Positions 16,901 to 25,800 of a DNA stretch of 25,931 nucleotides are shown one piece after another. The notes under the pieces were generated by a model. The model did not search any database. It was not told where the DNA came from and worked only from the letters and a program-made list of their open reading frames with translations. The DNA lies in assembly GCA_964521105.1 (NCBI GenBank), contig CAZFPO010000032.1, positions 1 through 25,931 on the forward strand. The letters are read 5' to 3'. Made by a program: the position numbers and the translations under genes. Numbering within the stretch: position 1 is the stretch's first letter; the number at the start of each line of letters is the position of its first letter. Source of the stretch: JAQUGA01 sp964521105. GTDB lineage: Bacteria > Bacteroidota > Bacteroidia > Bacteroidales > WCHB1-69.

Positions 16901-18305
16901 TCGAGGAGCAATAGTAAGAGGTATAAGTTGAGCCACCAGATACATCAGAATATCTTTGATCAGCCGTTCTACTAACAGGATCGGTTGAGTTGCTGCCATA
17001 TCTAACAAAATATACTGTTAACCCGCCAAAAATATCGTAAGCATACAAATGAATGTTGGTGTTCAAAATTACAGCTGCATCAGGTATTGACGTGATGTTA
17101 TATTTTGCCCAACCATTTCTTCTACCGTTTGATGTGGGCCATGTATAATCCAGCCAACCCACTTGAATATAATCATTATATTGATAGCAAGTGTTTGGTG
17201 AATCATCATCACGTTCGGTACAACCTGTCCACCATGCTGTATTGTTAGGATAATAGTCGTTTGTAGGGTCGATAATAATTGGGAATGTTCTTAAATCGCT
17301 TTTTAACCATTCTACAGGAACTTTTACTCCAATTATTACTTTATTCCCCTCAACTTTAACATCATACGAGCCCTCACAAAACCCTTTGTCCTTTTTCAAG
17401 TGGGCGTTTTGTTCATAATAGTATGGTAAATTTAATCGAACTATAGATTCTTTTTGGTTGGCAAAAAACATCACTTCTCGAATTATTTTTTCACCATTTT
17501 TGCTATTTTCAATAACCGGAATTGCTCTCCAATTTTCGGGTAATAGATATTCTTCGTAAAAAACAAGATATTCAGCATTGGAGGGAATATTATTTAAAAT
17601 TGAATTTGATTTAATAATATAATCCATTTTTACTCCATCAGTGCCTTGAATAAATCGTGCATCAATATTTTCAAAAATATCTCTATAATAAATTGAACTA
17701 TTTACAAGAAGCCCTTTTGATGTGTTGTTTACCTTTGTATTAACTGTAACTCCAGTTGAGTCGATATAAGCCATTTTTGGATTAACCCAGCTTAGCATTT
17801 TTCCTTCGTTAAATTCAATTGTATTTCCAAATCCTGATTTATCAGAATAGAATGATTTGAATCTGTTTTCGGAATTTATAAAACGTTTGTTTGGTTCGTT
17901 CGACTTGTTTTCAACAATTTTAGTATCAATGGCTTTCCACTGGTTGTCTTGAAAATAATTTAAGGAACCACCACTACTGATAATTGCTGTAACTGTTCCA
18001 TCAGAATTGCGAAAATGACGACTGTACTGGTCTCTGTGTTTAACAATCTCATCTTTAGTGTTAATGTTTGAAAAAACATCCTCATGAGTAACTTCAGCAA
18101 CCGGAGCGGTTTCAGATATGATTTTTATGGAATCAACAGTTGCAATAATTTGAGATGTTGGGTTTTGAATAAAACTATTAGAAGATTTGGTAGGAGTCCA
18201 TTTTTGGGTTGCATTTTGAGCAAAACTTTGGAACATACAGAGTTGAAGCAATAGTATATTTGCAACAATAAAAACTCTATTTTGTATATATCTTTTCATA
18301 ATCAT
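13956..18305 (-). CDS. T9SS type A sorting domain protein with DNRLRE-like and Ig-like repeats
   Basis: This 1449-residue surface or secreted protein has a signal peptide at residues 1-30 (starting at Met1 or Met3, ending SFAQ). Residues about 80-340 form a beta-rich module with SDGTVTAII and QWKAIDTKIV, of the kind found before RHS or DNRLRE regions. It ends in TFPIIIDPT. Residues about 345-535 resemble a DNRLRE-type jelly roll. Four Ig/PKD-like repeats span about 540-885, with NAGLD, WSVVSGSGTF and RWTV signatures. Beta-solenoid-like segments follow. Residues about 1272-1365 form the common module PVELISF...LNWETASE...YYRLKQVDF. The last 75 residues are the T9SS type A sorting domain, starting KVYPNPFKNQIII. 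It would be exported by the Sec and then the T9SS route and attached to or released from the cell surface. No hydrolase motif is visible. The stop is TAG. Confidence 0.92.
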   Translation of the reverse strand: MIMKRYIQNRVFIVANILLLQLCMFQSFAQNATQKWTPTKSSNSFIQNPTSQIIATVDSIKIISETAPVAEVTHEDVFSNINTKDEIVKHRDQYSRHFRNSDGTVTAIISSGGSLNYFQDNQWKAIDTKIVENKSNEPNKRFINSENRFKSFYSDKSGFGNTIEFNEGKMLSWVNPKMAYIDSTGVTVNTKVNNTSKGLLVNSSIYYRDIFENIDARFIQGTDGVKMDYIIKSNSILNNIPSNAEYLVFYEEYLLPENWRAIPVIENSKNGEKIIREVMFFANQKESIVRLNLPYYYEQNAHLKKDKGFCEGSYDVKVEGNKVIIGVKVPVEWLKSDLRTFPIIIDPTNDYYPNNTAWWTGCTERDDDSPNTCYQYNDYIQVGWLDYTWPTSNGRRNGWAKYNITSIPDAAVILNTNIHLYAYDIFGGLTVYFVRYGSNSTDPVSRTADQRYSDVSGGSTYTSYYCSSTGSYNVNAGTSMNSDIQARLAANWYVLGFRGGDYGTGGSWSDDGYYIIFYGYSAGGTSRPYLTIKYCDYQPTSNAGLDKTICNANSSIMTASALLAGETGLWSIVSGCSGCTFTNNTSPTTTVNNIPQGTNVLRWTVRLTDGGCSAYDNITIYNNTPTTPNAGLDATTCTGSIQLGGNNPTFGIGTWSVVSGTGVFSPNNNTYNATVSDLTSGNNTFRWTISKNGCSLSDDVVITYNSLPSASITTPASSPYDLCADNFTGLTGNNPAPAAGLWSVVSGSGTFSAPTNNVTNISGLAPGNNIIRWTVTATGLGCTNQANVTLINNLPTTANAGPNQMISGSSATLVGNNPVQGIGQWSLVSAVPADANGIVWSPLGPPAGQNTVTVSSLESDILYTFRWTISYGSCPNSTSNSTVYWDPGVIGLIVQSNLTNEGHFNHTNDTSYFFMTGTNKYIYGTDADNRYTNAKLKVRGSITYDGAINNGKFTKTWISPACGLTINSSRTYKNDYFYNSGTTSLSETSFWENSGTWFNANIVNADPTSTVKFNGSSTQLVTSNWDGTNNAFGNVSVDNSSVPNGSVGVKITGQDMVLQNTSSLILENGALLPNGKMIIVNNPASNGIILGTSNTTGTESWIYGTTDASCLRKYISDGENVFHFPVGGATQGNLATINSHGLPSGAFYLDSWFKENPTNVNLNFPDSIVDHNTIYTRVAPEGVWVFNKNGTIDGTYDLILYYNQFDTTGWKNGFFNILSRESDIGDGSNWELPPTNSLYDSTTVPIGFASRLANNSFSEKGIGILKYTPPVNLPVELISFYYHCSDENVKLNWETASEINNSHFVVEKSSNAIQFVPIAQIQGSGNSNILTRYFFEDKNSQGASYYRLKQVDFNGNGTYYGPIIASCKSKHDFLKVYPNPFKNQIIISASYSEPLEIQISDGVGKMVYSESLYFEQIKTLDLSNLSRGVYTLTLIFTNQEPKQFKMVKN
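15650..16682 (-). repeat. four tandem Ig/PKD-like repeats in the T9SS protein
   Basis: Four units of about 80-90 residues (roughly 270 bases) begin near 16682, 16410, 16170 and 15910. Shared elements are a Cys in the first strand, GNNP, G.WSVVSG.G.F, a linker ending PG.N..RWTV, and a Cys followed by a terminal NN.PTT. They are diverged in DNA but recognisable in protein. Confidence 0.7.
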
Positions 18306-18311
18306 TGGTTC

Positions 18312-19826
18312 TTAAGGTTGTCCTTCTACATTTAATACTTTATCTTTAACTATAAACAAATTATTTGTGTTTAATTTATAGTGTGAAGATTTTAGCCATA
18401 GGGTTACATTGGTTCCATCAATTTTTAAATCGTAGAATGTAAAGTCGTTTAAGTTTACTGTACCATTTGAACGTTTATTAATGGTTTGAGGTGAAGTACC
18501 ATTAAAAGTTACCATTGCAGTTCCATGGTTAAACATGCCGATTGTTGTTCCGTCGCCAACTATCCAATCGCCTTTTAAACGGATGTTTTTATTGGTGTTT
18601 ACATCGAGTAAGCCTTTAATTAACTTTAAATCTTTATTTAATGTTAAGCTATCTTGCAAAATTAAAGAGCCATCTTTTTTCATTTCGATGGTGTAAAATG
18701 GATTTACATTTCCATTTCGCGATGTAATGTTTTGATTAGCTGTTCCATTAAATAATACTTGCTGACTTTGAGGATTAAAAATACCCCCATTATTTAACCA
18801 ATGTCCTTTTATTTCGATGTTTTGGTTGTTTGCATCTAGGGTACCAGAAGTTAAAGTAAGATTGCTTTCAATTTTTAATTTATTTGTTGATAAAGTGGCT
18901 GTACCAGAGGGATTATTAAGAATAACATTATAAAACGAAGATGTTCCAATATTTATACTTTGAGGCTTAGATTCGTTGTTTCCATCAAAAGTTATAGTAT
19001 TGTTACGATGTAAAAACGAACTGGTGCCAACATTTGTCCAATTTCCACCCACTGGGAAACTAAATCCTCCTCCATCAAACGTTCCTTGATTGATTAATAC
19101 ATCGGAATTAATATCTACCGGACATCTTAATGCAGCAATTTTTGAGGATGTTTTATCAACAATCACCGTATTGAAAGTTTCGGTAAGTGTAGATGTGCTT
19201 GTGATGCTGATATCGTCAATGCATAATCCAGGAGCATTCCCTTGATCAGTCCCATTCATTTTAAATCTAAAAATTAATTGAACAGTGCTTTGTCCTCCAG
19301 CTATGCTACTGATATCTATACTATTTGATTCTGTCCAAAGTGGTTTGTTCCGCATATTGTCCATTAAAAGTGTTTCAACGCCATTAACTTTCAATAATAC
19401 TTGTCCATAATCATTGGCATCACCCATAATTCTATACCAAAATTTTAAGGAAGCTACTGAATATGCGGATAAATTTATAACCGGACTCACTGCATCTATT
19501 GTAACAATACGAGAATCGGAAGCAGACCAGTCGTAATCGTGAGTCATTGACCATTTAACATCATATATTGCCAAATCATAGTCGCTGTTATGACCATATC
19601 CCGATTGTACTCTCCAATCGGAATAGCTAGGGTCAGAACCCAAGGTCCATCCTGCTGCACTACCCGATTCAAAGTTTTGAGAATAAACAACATAGGCGGG
19701 CTCTCGGATAATGTTTGAATTTTCAGCTCCATGAAATTTAACAATTCCATTATTTGGAATATAGATGCCATAATCGGTATAGTTTTTTAAAACAGATACA
19801 GTAGAAGCACTTTTAGTTTCTAAAAC
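18312..19826 (-). CDS. in-frame 3' continuation of the giant surface protein, after an internal TGA
   Basis: These are 504 sense codons in the same frame as the upstream giant gene, separated from it only by the TGA at 19829-19827. They start VLETKSASTVSVLKNYTDYG directly after the TGA with no loss of coding character. The first possible initiator is a TTG at 19643, and no signal peptide is present, so it is not a natural gene start. Domains are a jelly-roll (MAM-like) module at about 19690-19180, with FESGSAAGWTLG and ICIDDISI-type strands (here LCIDDISI). Three beta-solenoid units then carry the GxWxNxG / VxFNG pattern, near 19045, 18800 and 18565. It ends VKDKVLNVEGQP with TAA and lacks a T9SS sorting domain. 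The TAA is 6 bases before the ATG of the next gene. This is probably part of one protein or of a freshly broken gene. Confidence 0.75.
   Translation of the reverse strand, partial: VLETKSASTVSVLKNYTDYGIYIPNNGIVKFHGAENSNIIREPAYVVYSQNFESGSAAGWTLGSDPSYSDWRVQSGYGHNSDYDLAIYDVKWSMTHDYDWSASDSRIVTIDAVSPVINLSAYSVASLKFWYRIMGDANDYGQVLLKVNGVETLLMDNMRNKPLWTESNSIDISSIAGGQSTVQLIFRFKMNGTDQGNAPGLCIDDISITSTSTLTETFNTVIVDKTSSKIAALRCPVDINSDVLINQGTFDGGGFSFPVGGNWTNVGTSSFLHRNNTITFDGNNESKPQSINIGTSSFYNVILNNPSGTATLSTNKLKIESNLTLTSGTLDANNQNIEIKGHWLNNGGIFNPQSQQVLFNGTANQNITSRNGNVNPFYTIEMKKDGSLILQDSLTLNKDLKLIKGLLDVNTNKNIRLKGDWIVGDGTTIGMFNHGTAMVTFNGTSPQTINKRSNGTVNLNDFTFYDLKIDGTNVTLWLKSSHYKLNTNNLFIVKDKVLNVEGQP
18550..19050 (-). 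repeat. beta-solenoid units GxWxNxG / FNG, downstream group
   Basis: Units begin near 19050 (GGNWTNVGT), 18808 (KGHWLNNGG) and 18573 (KGDWIVGDG), with a period of about 80 residues. Each has an ITFDG, VLFNG or VTFNG strand. The first also matches the upstream units at LTLTSGTLDANNQNI versus LTITAGTFDANNLNI. This ties the segment after the TGA to the protein before it. Confidence 0.7.
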
Positions 19827-19829
19827 TCA
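19827..19829 (-). other. single in-frame TGA inside the giant gene
   Basis: The frame is open for 2034 codons before this TGA and 504 codons after it. Residues before it end INDNLYIQQN and those after begin VLETKSAST. One base change from TCA, TTA, GGA or TGG would restore the frame. No genuine gene in the window ends in TGA. Confidence 0.9.
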
Positions 19830-22800
19830 ATTTTGTTGAATATATAAATTGTCGTTTATTTTAAATGTACTTGCAACTCCATCTCCAACGATAATTTTAT
19901 CGCTCATATTTGTCCAGTTAAAGCTATTCGAAACTTCTATATTTGTGGCTGTGGAGTTATCACCGATAATCAAATCACCTGTGCTTGTTTTTGAAAATTT
20001 ATAAAACACGGTGTTCGACGAGCCCTTTACATATTGTGTTTGGTTGCCAATAAATAATACTTCTCCATTATTATGCGTAAATGTACCATTATTAATAAAA
20101 TCTTTGTGACACTTGATAAATTTTCCGGATGAATTTAAAGTTCCAGAAGCAATCTCTAAATTATCAAGGGATTTTATTGAAGAATTTAAACTTACTGAGC
20201 CGGCACCTGTTTTTTCAATTTTAAGTTTATTAAAAGTCTCAATATTAGAAACAGCTCTAATTTTTACACTATCAATTCCTATAAAACTAACAGGTTTTGT
20301 TACTTCAGTTGATGCCATATAAAACCTAAATGCCAAATTTTTGAACCCACTTCCACAATGAGCGTTCACAGAATAAGATACGGAATTCCATGCAGCAGAG
20401 TTACTGAAATTTCCTAAAACGGAACCATCCATCATCACGGAGCCAATTGGCAGATACGATCCTGTGCTTGATTTCCATTTAAAATACAGAGTTGCAGATG
20501 AATAATCAGACAAGTCGATATCACGATAAAAATCTATGCTGAAATTTCCACATGTTCTACAATAACTATTAGATGATAATGTGGATAAATCATAGGAGGA
20601 CATTATTTTATTACCACTTTCCGTTTGTATTCGCCAGTCCGTATTAGATGCAATACTTTGTAATGTCCAGCCTTGATTCCCGTTTTCAAACTCATCAAAG
20701 AAAATCTCAATTTCGGAGCTTGCTCTGGATATAGTAGAGGCATCACTACCATTAAATGAAACTAATCCAGTTCCGGGAGTAAACGTTCCATTATCTGTCC
20801 AATTACCACTTAATGTGATGTTTAAATTATTAGCATCAAATGTACCTGCTGTAATGGTAAGGTTATTTCGAACCGTAATATCATTTGTATTTAAAACAGC
20901 TGAACCAGAAGTTTTATTAATTGTTAAATTATAAAACGAATTTGAGCCATTATTGATATTTTGTGACCCCGAAGTGCCTGTAAAATTTATGGTTCCGTTA
21001 CCCGAAAGGGTTCCATTATTTGTCCAATTTCCATAAACATTGAGTGTGTATGTTCCAGTATTTAAAGTAACTCCGGGTTCAATAGTAATGTCTCGTACGT
21101 TTGAATTTGCTGTTAACGTTGGATAAAATTGAGTGCCCGGAAAGAATATAACATCTGAAGAAATTGTTGGTGGAGAATTACCACACCAGTTAAGGTTTGT
21201 ACTCCAATTAGTGCTAGTACCTCCTATCCATGTATTTCCAGTTCGTGTGCTATCCGAACCTTCGTTTGATGACCATGTTTGCCCAACAGGATTAATCGCT
21301 AATACTTTAAATTTATAAAGTGTAAGCGGACTAGAAGCATTAAACGTTAAAGGACTAGTTACATTAACAATTGGGGTAGCACAACCCGAAGGGTCGGATG
21401 CTGAACCTGTAGAGTAATACAAATCGTAAGAGTTGGCATTGTTTGACGCACCCCAAGTAATAGTAATATTTCCATTACATGAATTTGCATTTAACGGTGT
21501 TGAAATTGCAAAATCACCTGGAACATCAATGCAATTAATTAAAATTGAAATTCCATCAGTTAAACCTGTTGCAGATGCTTTTATTTTAAAAGTTTGAACA
21601 GTATTGTATGATACATCAGTCCATTGCAAGACTCCACCAAGCATGGTTTGGGTTAAGCCAGTAATAGATGATAGCGTACCTGTGCCAGGAGCATAGGTTG
21701 ATAATGTAATTGATGAAGAAGCATCGACATCAAAATTATTATTAGCATCAACCGCTTTTACACTAACTGGGAAACCTGTATTCAAAGGTACAATTGCGGG
21801 TGGCATATTTGTTTCAAAAACTAGTTTTGTAGCGGTAACTCTAACTGTCATTGTGTTTCCTGATACAGCTGCACCAAAATCGGTTGCAAATGTCGAACCC
21901 GTAGCATCGGCAACAAAACCATGAGTAGTTTGTGAAATTCCAAATTGCATGGTAGAGTTATCAACAATATTTGATGTGTTTAACCAAATCTTTAAAGATA
22001 ATTCGCTACTAGTTCCGTTTGGAATTTGAGCTACTGCAGGATTGAATGATATGGTGATGTCGTTATCGGTAATAACTACACCTGTATTTGCCACTTCGCT
22101 ACCAGCATAAAAAATTCCTGCACCAGCAATATGGTCGCTCCAATCGGCAGTACCACCTAATTTTTTAATTTTGATGCTAGTAACCTTGGTTGGCAAACCG
22201 TCTCCAGTTGCACCCAAATCGCTAATTTTAAATTTAAAAACATCCACCGAAGAACCAACATTTATTGAAGTGGAAGGAATATCACCAGCAGCAGTTTGAG
22301 TGTCAGGAGCAATAGCTTTAGAGTTTTTATCATTAGCGGTTCTTGATGCTTGAGGAGTATTTCCATAACAACCTTGATTTATTTTACCACCATTATATGC
22401 CGATTCGTTGGCGAAAGCATCGGCAGGATTACCGGCATCAATGGAAGGAGAATGTTGACCTGAGTATTGCGTCCAAGTTCCTCCGCTAAGGGCTGTTGGT
22501 GGCCATGAACCACCGGTATAAGTTCCGGCACTTGCTTCAGATTTCAGATGGAAATCGCTACCATTGGTAACAAATAATGGATCGGCATTAATGTCGTCGT
22601 TTGAACCTGGGGTTGCAGTATTCCAATCGCCAATGGTGTTTTTATCCGAGCCATAATATCCAAGTTTCGAACCGGTGCTGTATAGGTTGTTCCAACCACT
22701 TCCGGTAGTAAGCGAAGAAGTTCCGTCAACATAAACTGCATAATAATCTCCACCTAATTTTGCATACATTATATTATTAGTTGAAGTGATGTTGGTAGAA

Positions 22801-25800
22801 GAGGCGATTTGAAGACCAGAGCCAGTTGTTGTTCCTATACTTGATCCTTTTACAATTAAATTATCAAGGTAGCAATCGTTTCCATATTCAGATGTAAACA
22901 ACAATCCAATATACAAATTTGCTTGATTCTCAGCACCCGCAGGAAGATTGCATGAAATTGATGTCCAACTCGTGGTTGCATTATATGACGGATAAAAAGT
23001 TACATCTGTCCAAGTACTTCCATTGGTTGAATATTGAACTAATACGCCCTCGGTTGTTTTATTATATGTGCTTTGTTGTAACCAATCAAATTGGACTTTA
23101 ATATTTGTTTTTCCGGATGTTGAAAATGGCGAGGTTTGATTTAAACGCATTTGAGCCCCTGAAGCACATGTGTATGAGTTAAAACGCACCATGTTTGTGC
23201 CTTCGGTTTTATTATAACCCGAAGGGTGTAAACTTGAAGCTTCATAAGTTATTGCAGGGTCTGTACCTGTGTCAGTTATAATTGCTGTTGTCCATCCTGT
23301 TGGATTTGATGCGCTATTAAACCCTTGAGTTAATAAATTTGACTCTACACCACCAGATGTACTTCCGTTTCCATACAACGTATTGTTTTTCACAACCGCA
23401 CTATTAGCTGAAGCTGAGAGATAAATACCATATTTTGTATGGTCGTAACAAAGATTATGATGAATATTGGCACTTGAGCTGGCGGTAACCCAAATTCCGG
23501 CTTCTGCAGTGCCATAACATTTATTGTAAGCCAATTCGTTGCTGTTGCCACCACCAAAAATTATAATATTGTAAGCACCATTATTGTGTACTGTATTATA
23601 TTCAATAATGTTATTTCCTCCGGTAATTTTAATTCCATCGGCTGTATGATTTCTAACAGTTAATCCAGAAATAGTAACATAACTTTCCGATATGTCAATA
23701 CCTCTTGCTCTTGAGCTTCCACCATCAATAATGGGTGCATTTCCCGAAGCCGCTTTAATCAAAAAACGTCCCGAAGCATTTGGAGCTAATGCTGAATTTG
23801 ATGTAACCGCTTCGGTGTATGTTCCATTAAAAATTCTTACTTCTACATCAGCATCAAACGAGGTGGTTTGCCAACAATTATATACATCGTCCATTGCTCC
23901 TTGAATGGTTGCATATTCCTGTCCGCTTCCAACGGTAAATAAATATTTTTTAGTAAACGCAATTTGTGTGGCTGAATTTGCACTTGTGCCACAAGAATTT
24001 ACCGCACGAACTCGGTAGTAATATTTTGTTCCAGTGCTTAGTCCCGTTACGTTATAAGTGGTTACATTACCTACATTCAAATCTTGATATCCGCTAACGA
24101 AGCTGGCAAAAGTGTTTGAAGTAGAAACATCTAAGCGATAACTAGTTGCCGTGCCAACAGCCGTCCAATTTGCTGTAAAGCTGGTAGCTCCTATATTTGT
24201 AAAGGCATTAGCCGTTGGTACAGCAGGTGTTCCATTTGCAACAGTAACCGCTAATGTTTGTGCCGAACTTGTACCACAAGTATTTCCAGCAGTAACGGTA
24301 ATATTTCCATTTTGACCCGTAGAGCCCGTTGTTGCTTGTATCGAAATGGTTCCTTGCCCTGAGGTAATTGACCAACCCGCAGGAACTGACCAAGTGTATG
24401 TTGTAGCACCCGAAACGGCTGTAATACTGTAAACTTGATTAGTTAAGGCTGGGCATTGAGTGGCAGTGCCCGAAATAGCTCCAGGTGTAGCAGGTGTTTG
24501 CCCAACAGTAATTGATGTTGCACAACTATTGTTTGCTAAACCACTAACATTGGTTGTAGTTAATACTCCAGCACTACCTGCAGCAGTAAATTGTAAATTG
24601 GTAAATGTTGCTACACCTGATGAGGCAAGGACCGAATTGTTTGACATTCCCAAACTACCTGCATTAGCAATACCAACCGAAATTCCGTTAAAGTCAACAT
24701 CTACGTTGTTATTGGCATCAACAGCTTTAACCACAGGAGCTTGAACTAAGTTTACATTAATACAAACCGATGATGAAGGTTCAGTGGTGAAAATTAGTTT
24801 TGAAGCGGTAACAATTATTTTGTTTTTATTACCAGTTATTGACGTTTCAGCAGCCCCAGCATTTGCACTTGCAAACATAGAGCCCGAAGTTGATGCAGTT
24901 GCTGAACTAATAGTAAGTTTAATTTGCTGATTATCGGTAACGGTAGTTTTAAAGGTGGCATAAATATCAAAAGATTTTGTCCCGTTATCAGGAGCAACTA
25001 ATCCACTAATAGAACTAAAAGTTGTAGATGCAGCAACCGATGTTACTTCTTTTAGATTTGTAGAACCATCAAAAATTGCCATTGTTCTAATGTTTGCAAA
25101 ATTTTGAACAGTGAATGTAATATCTGTAAGTGAAGTTGTTTTGCTATCACTATCTGGCGAACTTGCTCCTCCATCACGAATAGTAATTGTACCAACTTTA
25201 ACGGCATTTGAGGTGGTTAAAAAACTTGCAGCTTGATAATTAATATAATCAATGTTGTCAGTTTCACCACTTGATGAAACAATGTCAGATAGTTGACTTC
25301 CATACGTTGGAGATATTTTCCAAGAAGCTAAACTTGGTCTACCACTTGAGTAAGAGTAATTAATTCTCAGTCTTATTCGAGAATAAGTTGAAGTGTTTAG
25401 CGAACTAATGTCTTTTGGTGATGAAGCAAATCCACTTGAATTACCTGCAAGAGCACCATCTGGAACTAATACCCACGCTGCACCATTCCAATATTCTATC
25501 TGTACATTTGCTGAACCATTGGCTCCACTAGTTGTCCATGAAGCGGTGCCCCAAGTGGTACCATCAATAAAAGAGCTAAATAAAACTCCATCCGTGTGAG
25601 CTACTTCGGTCGTAATCCCGTAAAAACGGATGTTGTCGAACCAAGCCCTTCTGTAATATAAACTGCCCGTTTGTGTACTTCCATAAGTGTATTGAATCCC
25701 TATGGCAAGAGTTTGATTTCCAGAAATAGAATTTGTCCACTCTTGGTTAGTATAAGAATCGATTCCAGTACCAGTAATATCAGAATCAATCCATACTTGA

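Noticed and set aside
18305..18320. Fusion of the giant gene with the T9SS gene by readthrough of TAA
   Set aside because: The two are in the same frame, but the downstream gene opens with a clear signal peptide, so a new start at 18305 is the better reading.
19544..19771. 75-codon minus-strand frame spanning the region before 19643
   Set aside because: It is in another frame than the giant gene. The continuation of the giant frame through this region gives far more sensible protein.
19811..19829. Selenocysteine insertion at the internal TGA
   Set aside because: The following hairpin is too short and AT-rich for a bacterial SECIS, the protein is a structural surface protein, and no Sec machinery is visible. 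Nonsense mutation or error is more likely.
22360..23960. Active pectate lyase or other polysaccharide lyase
   Set aside because: The parallel beta-helix pattern is present but I cannot identify catalytic residues, so no enzyme activity is claimed.
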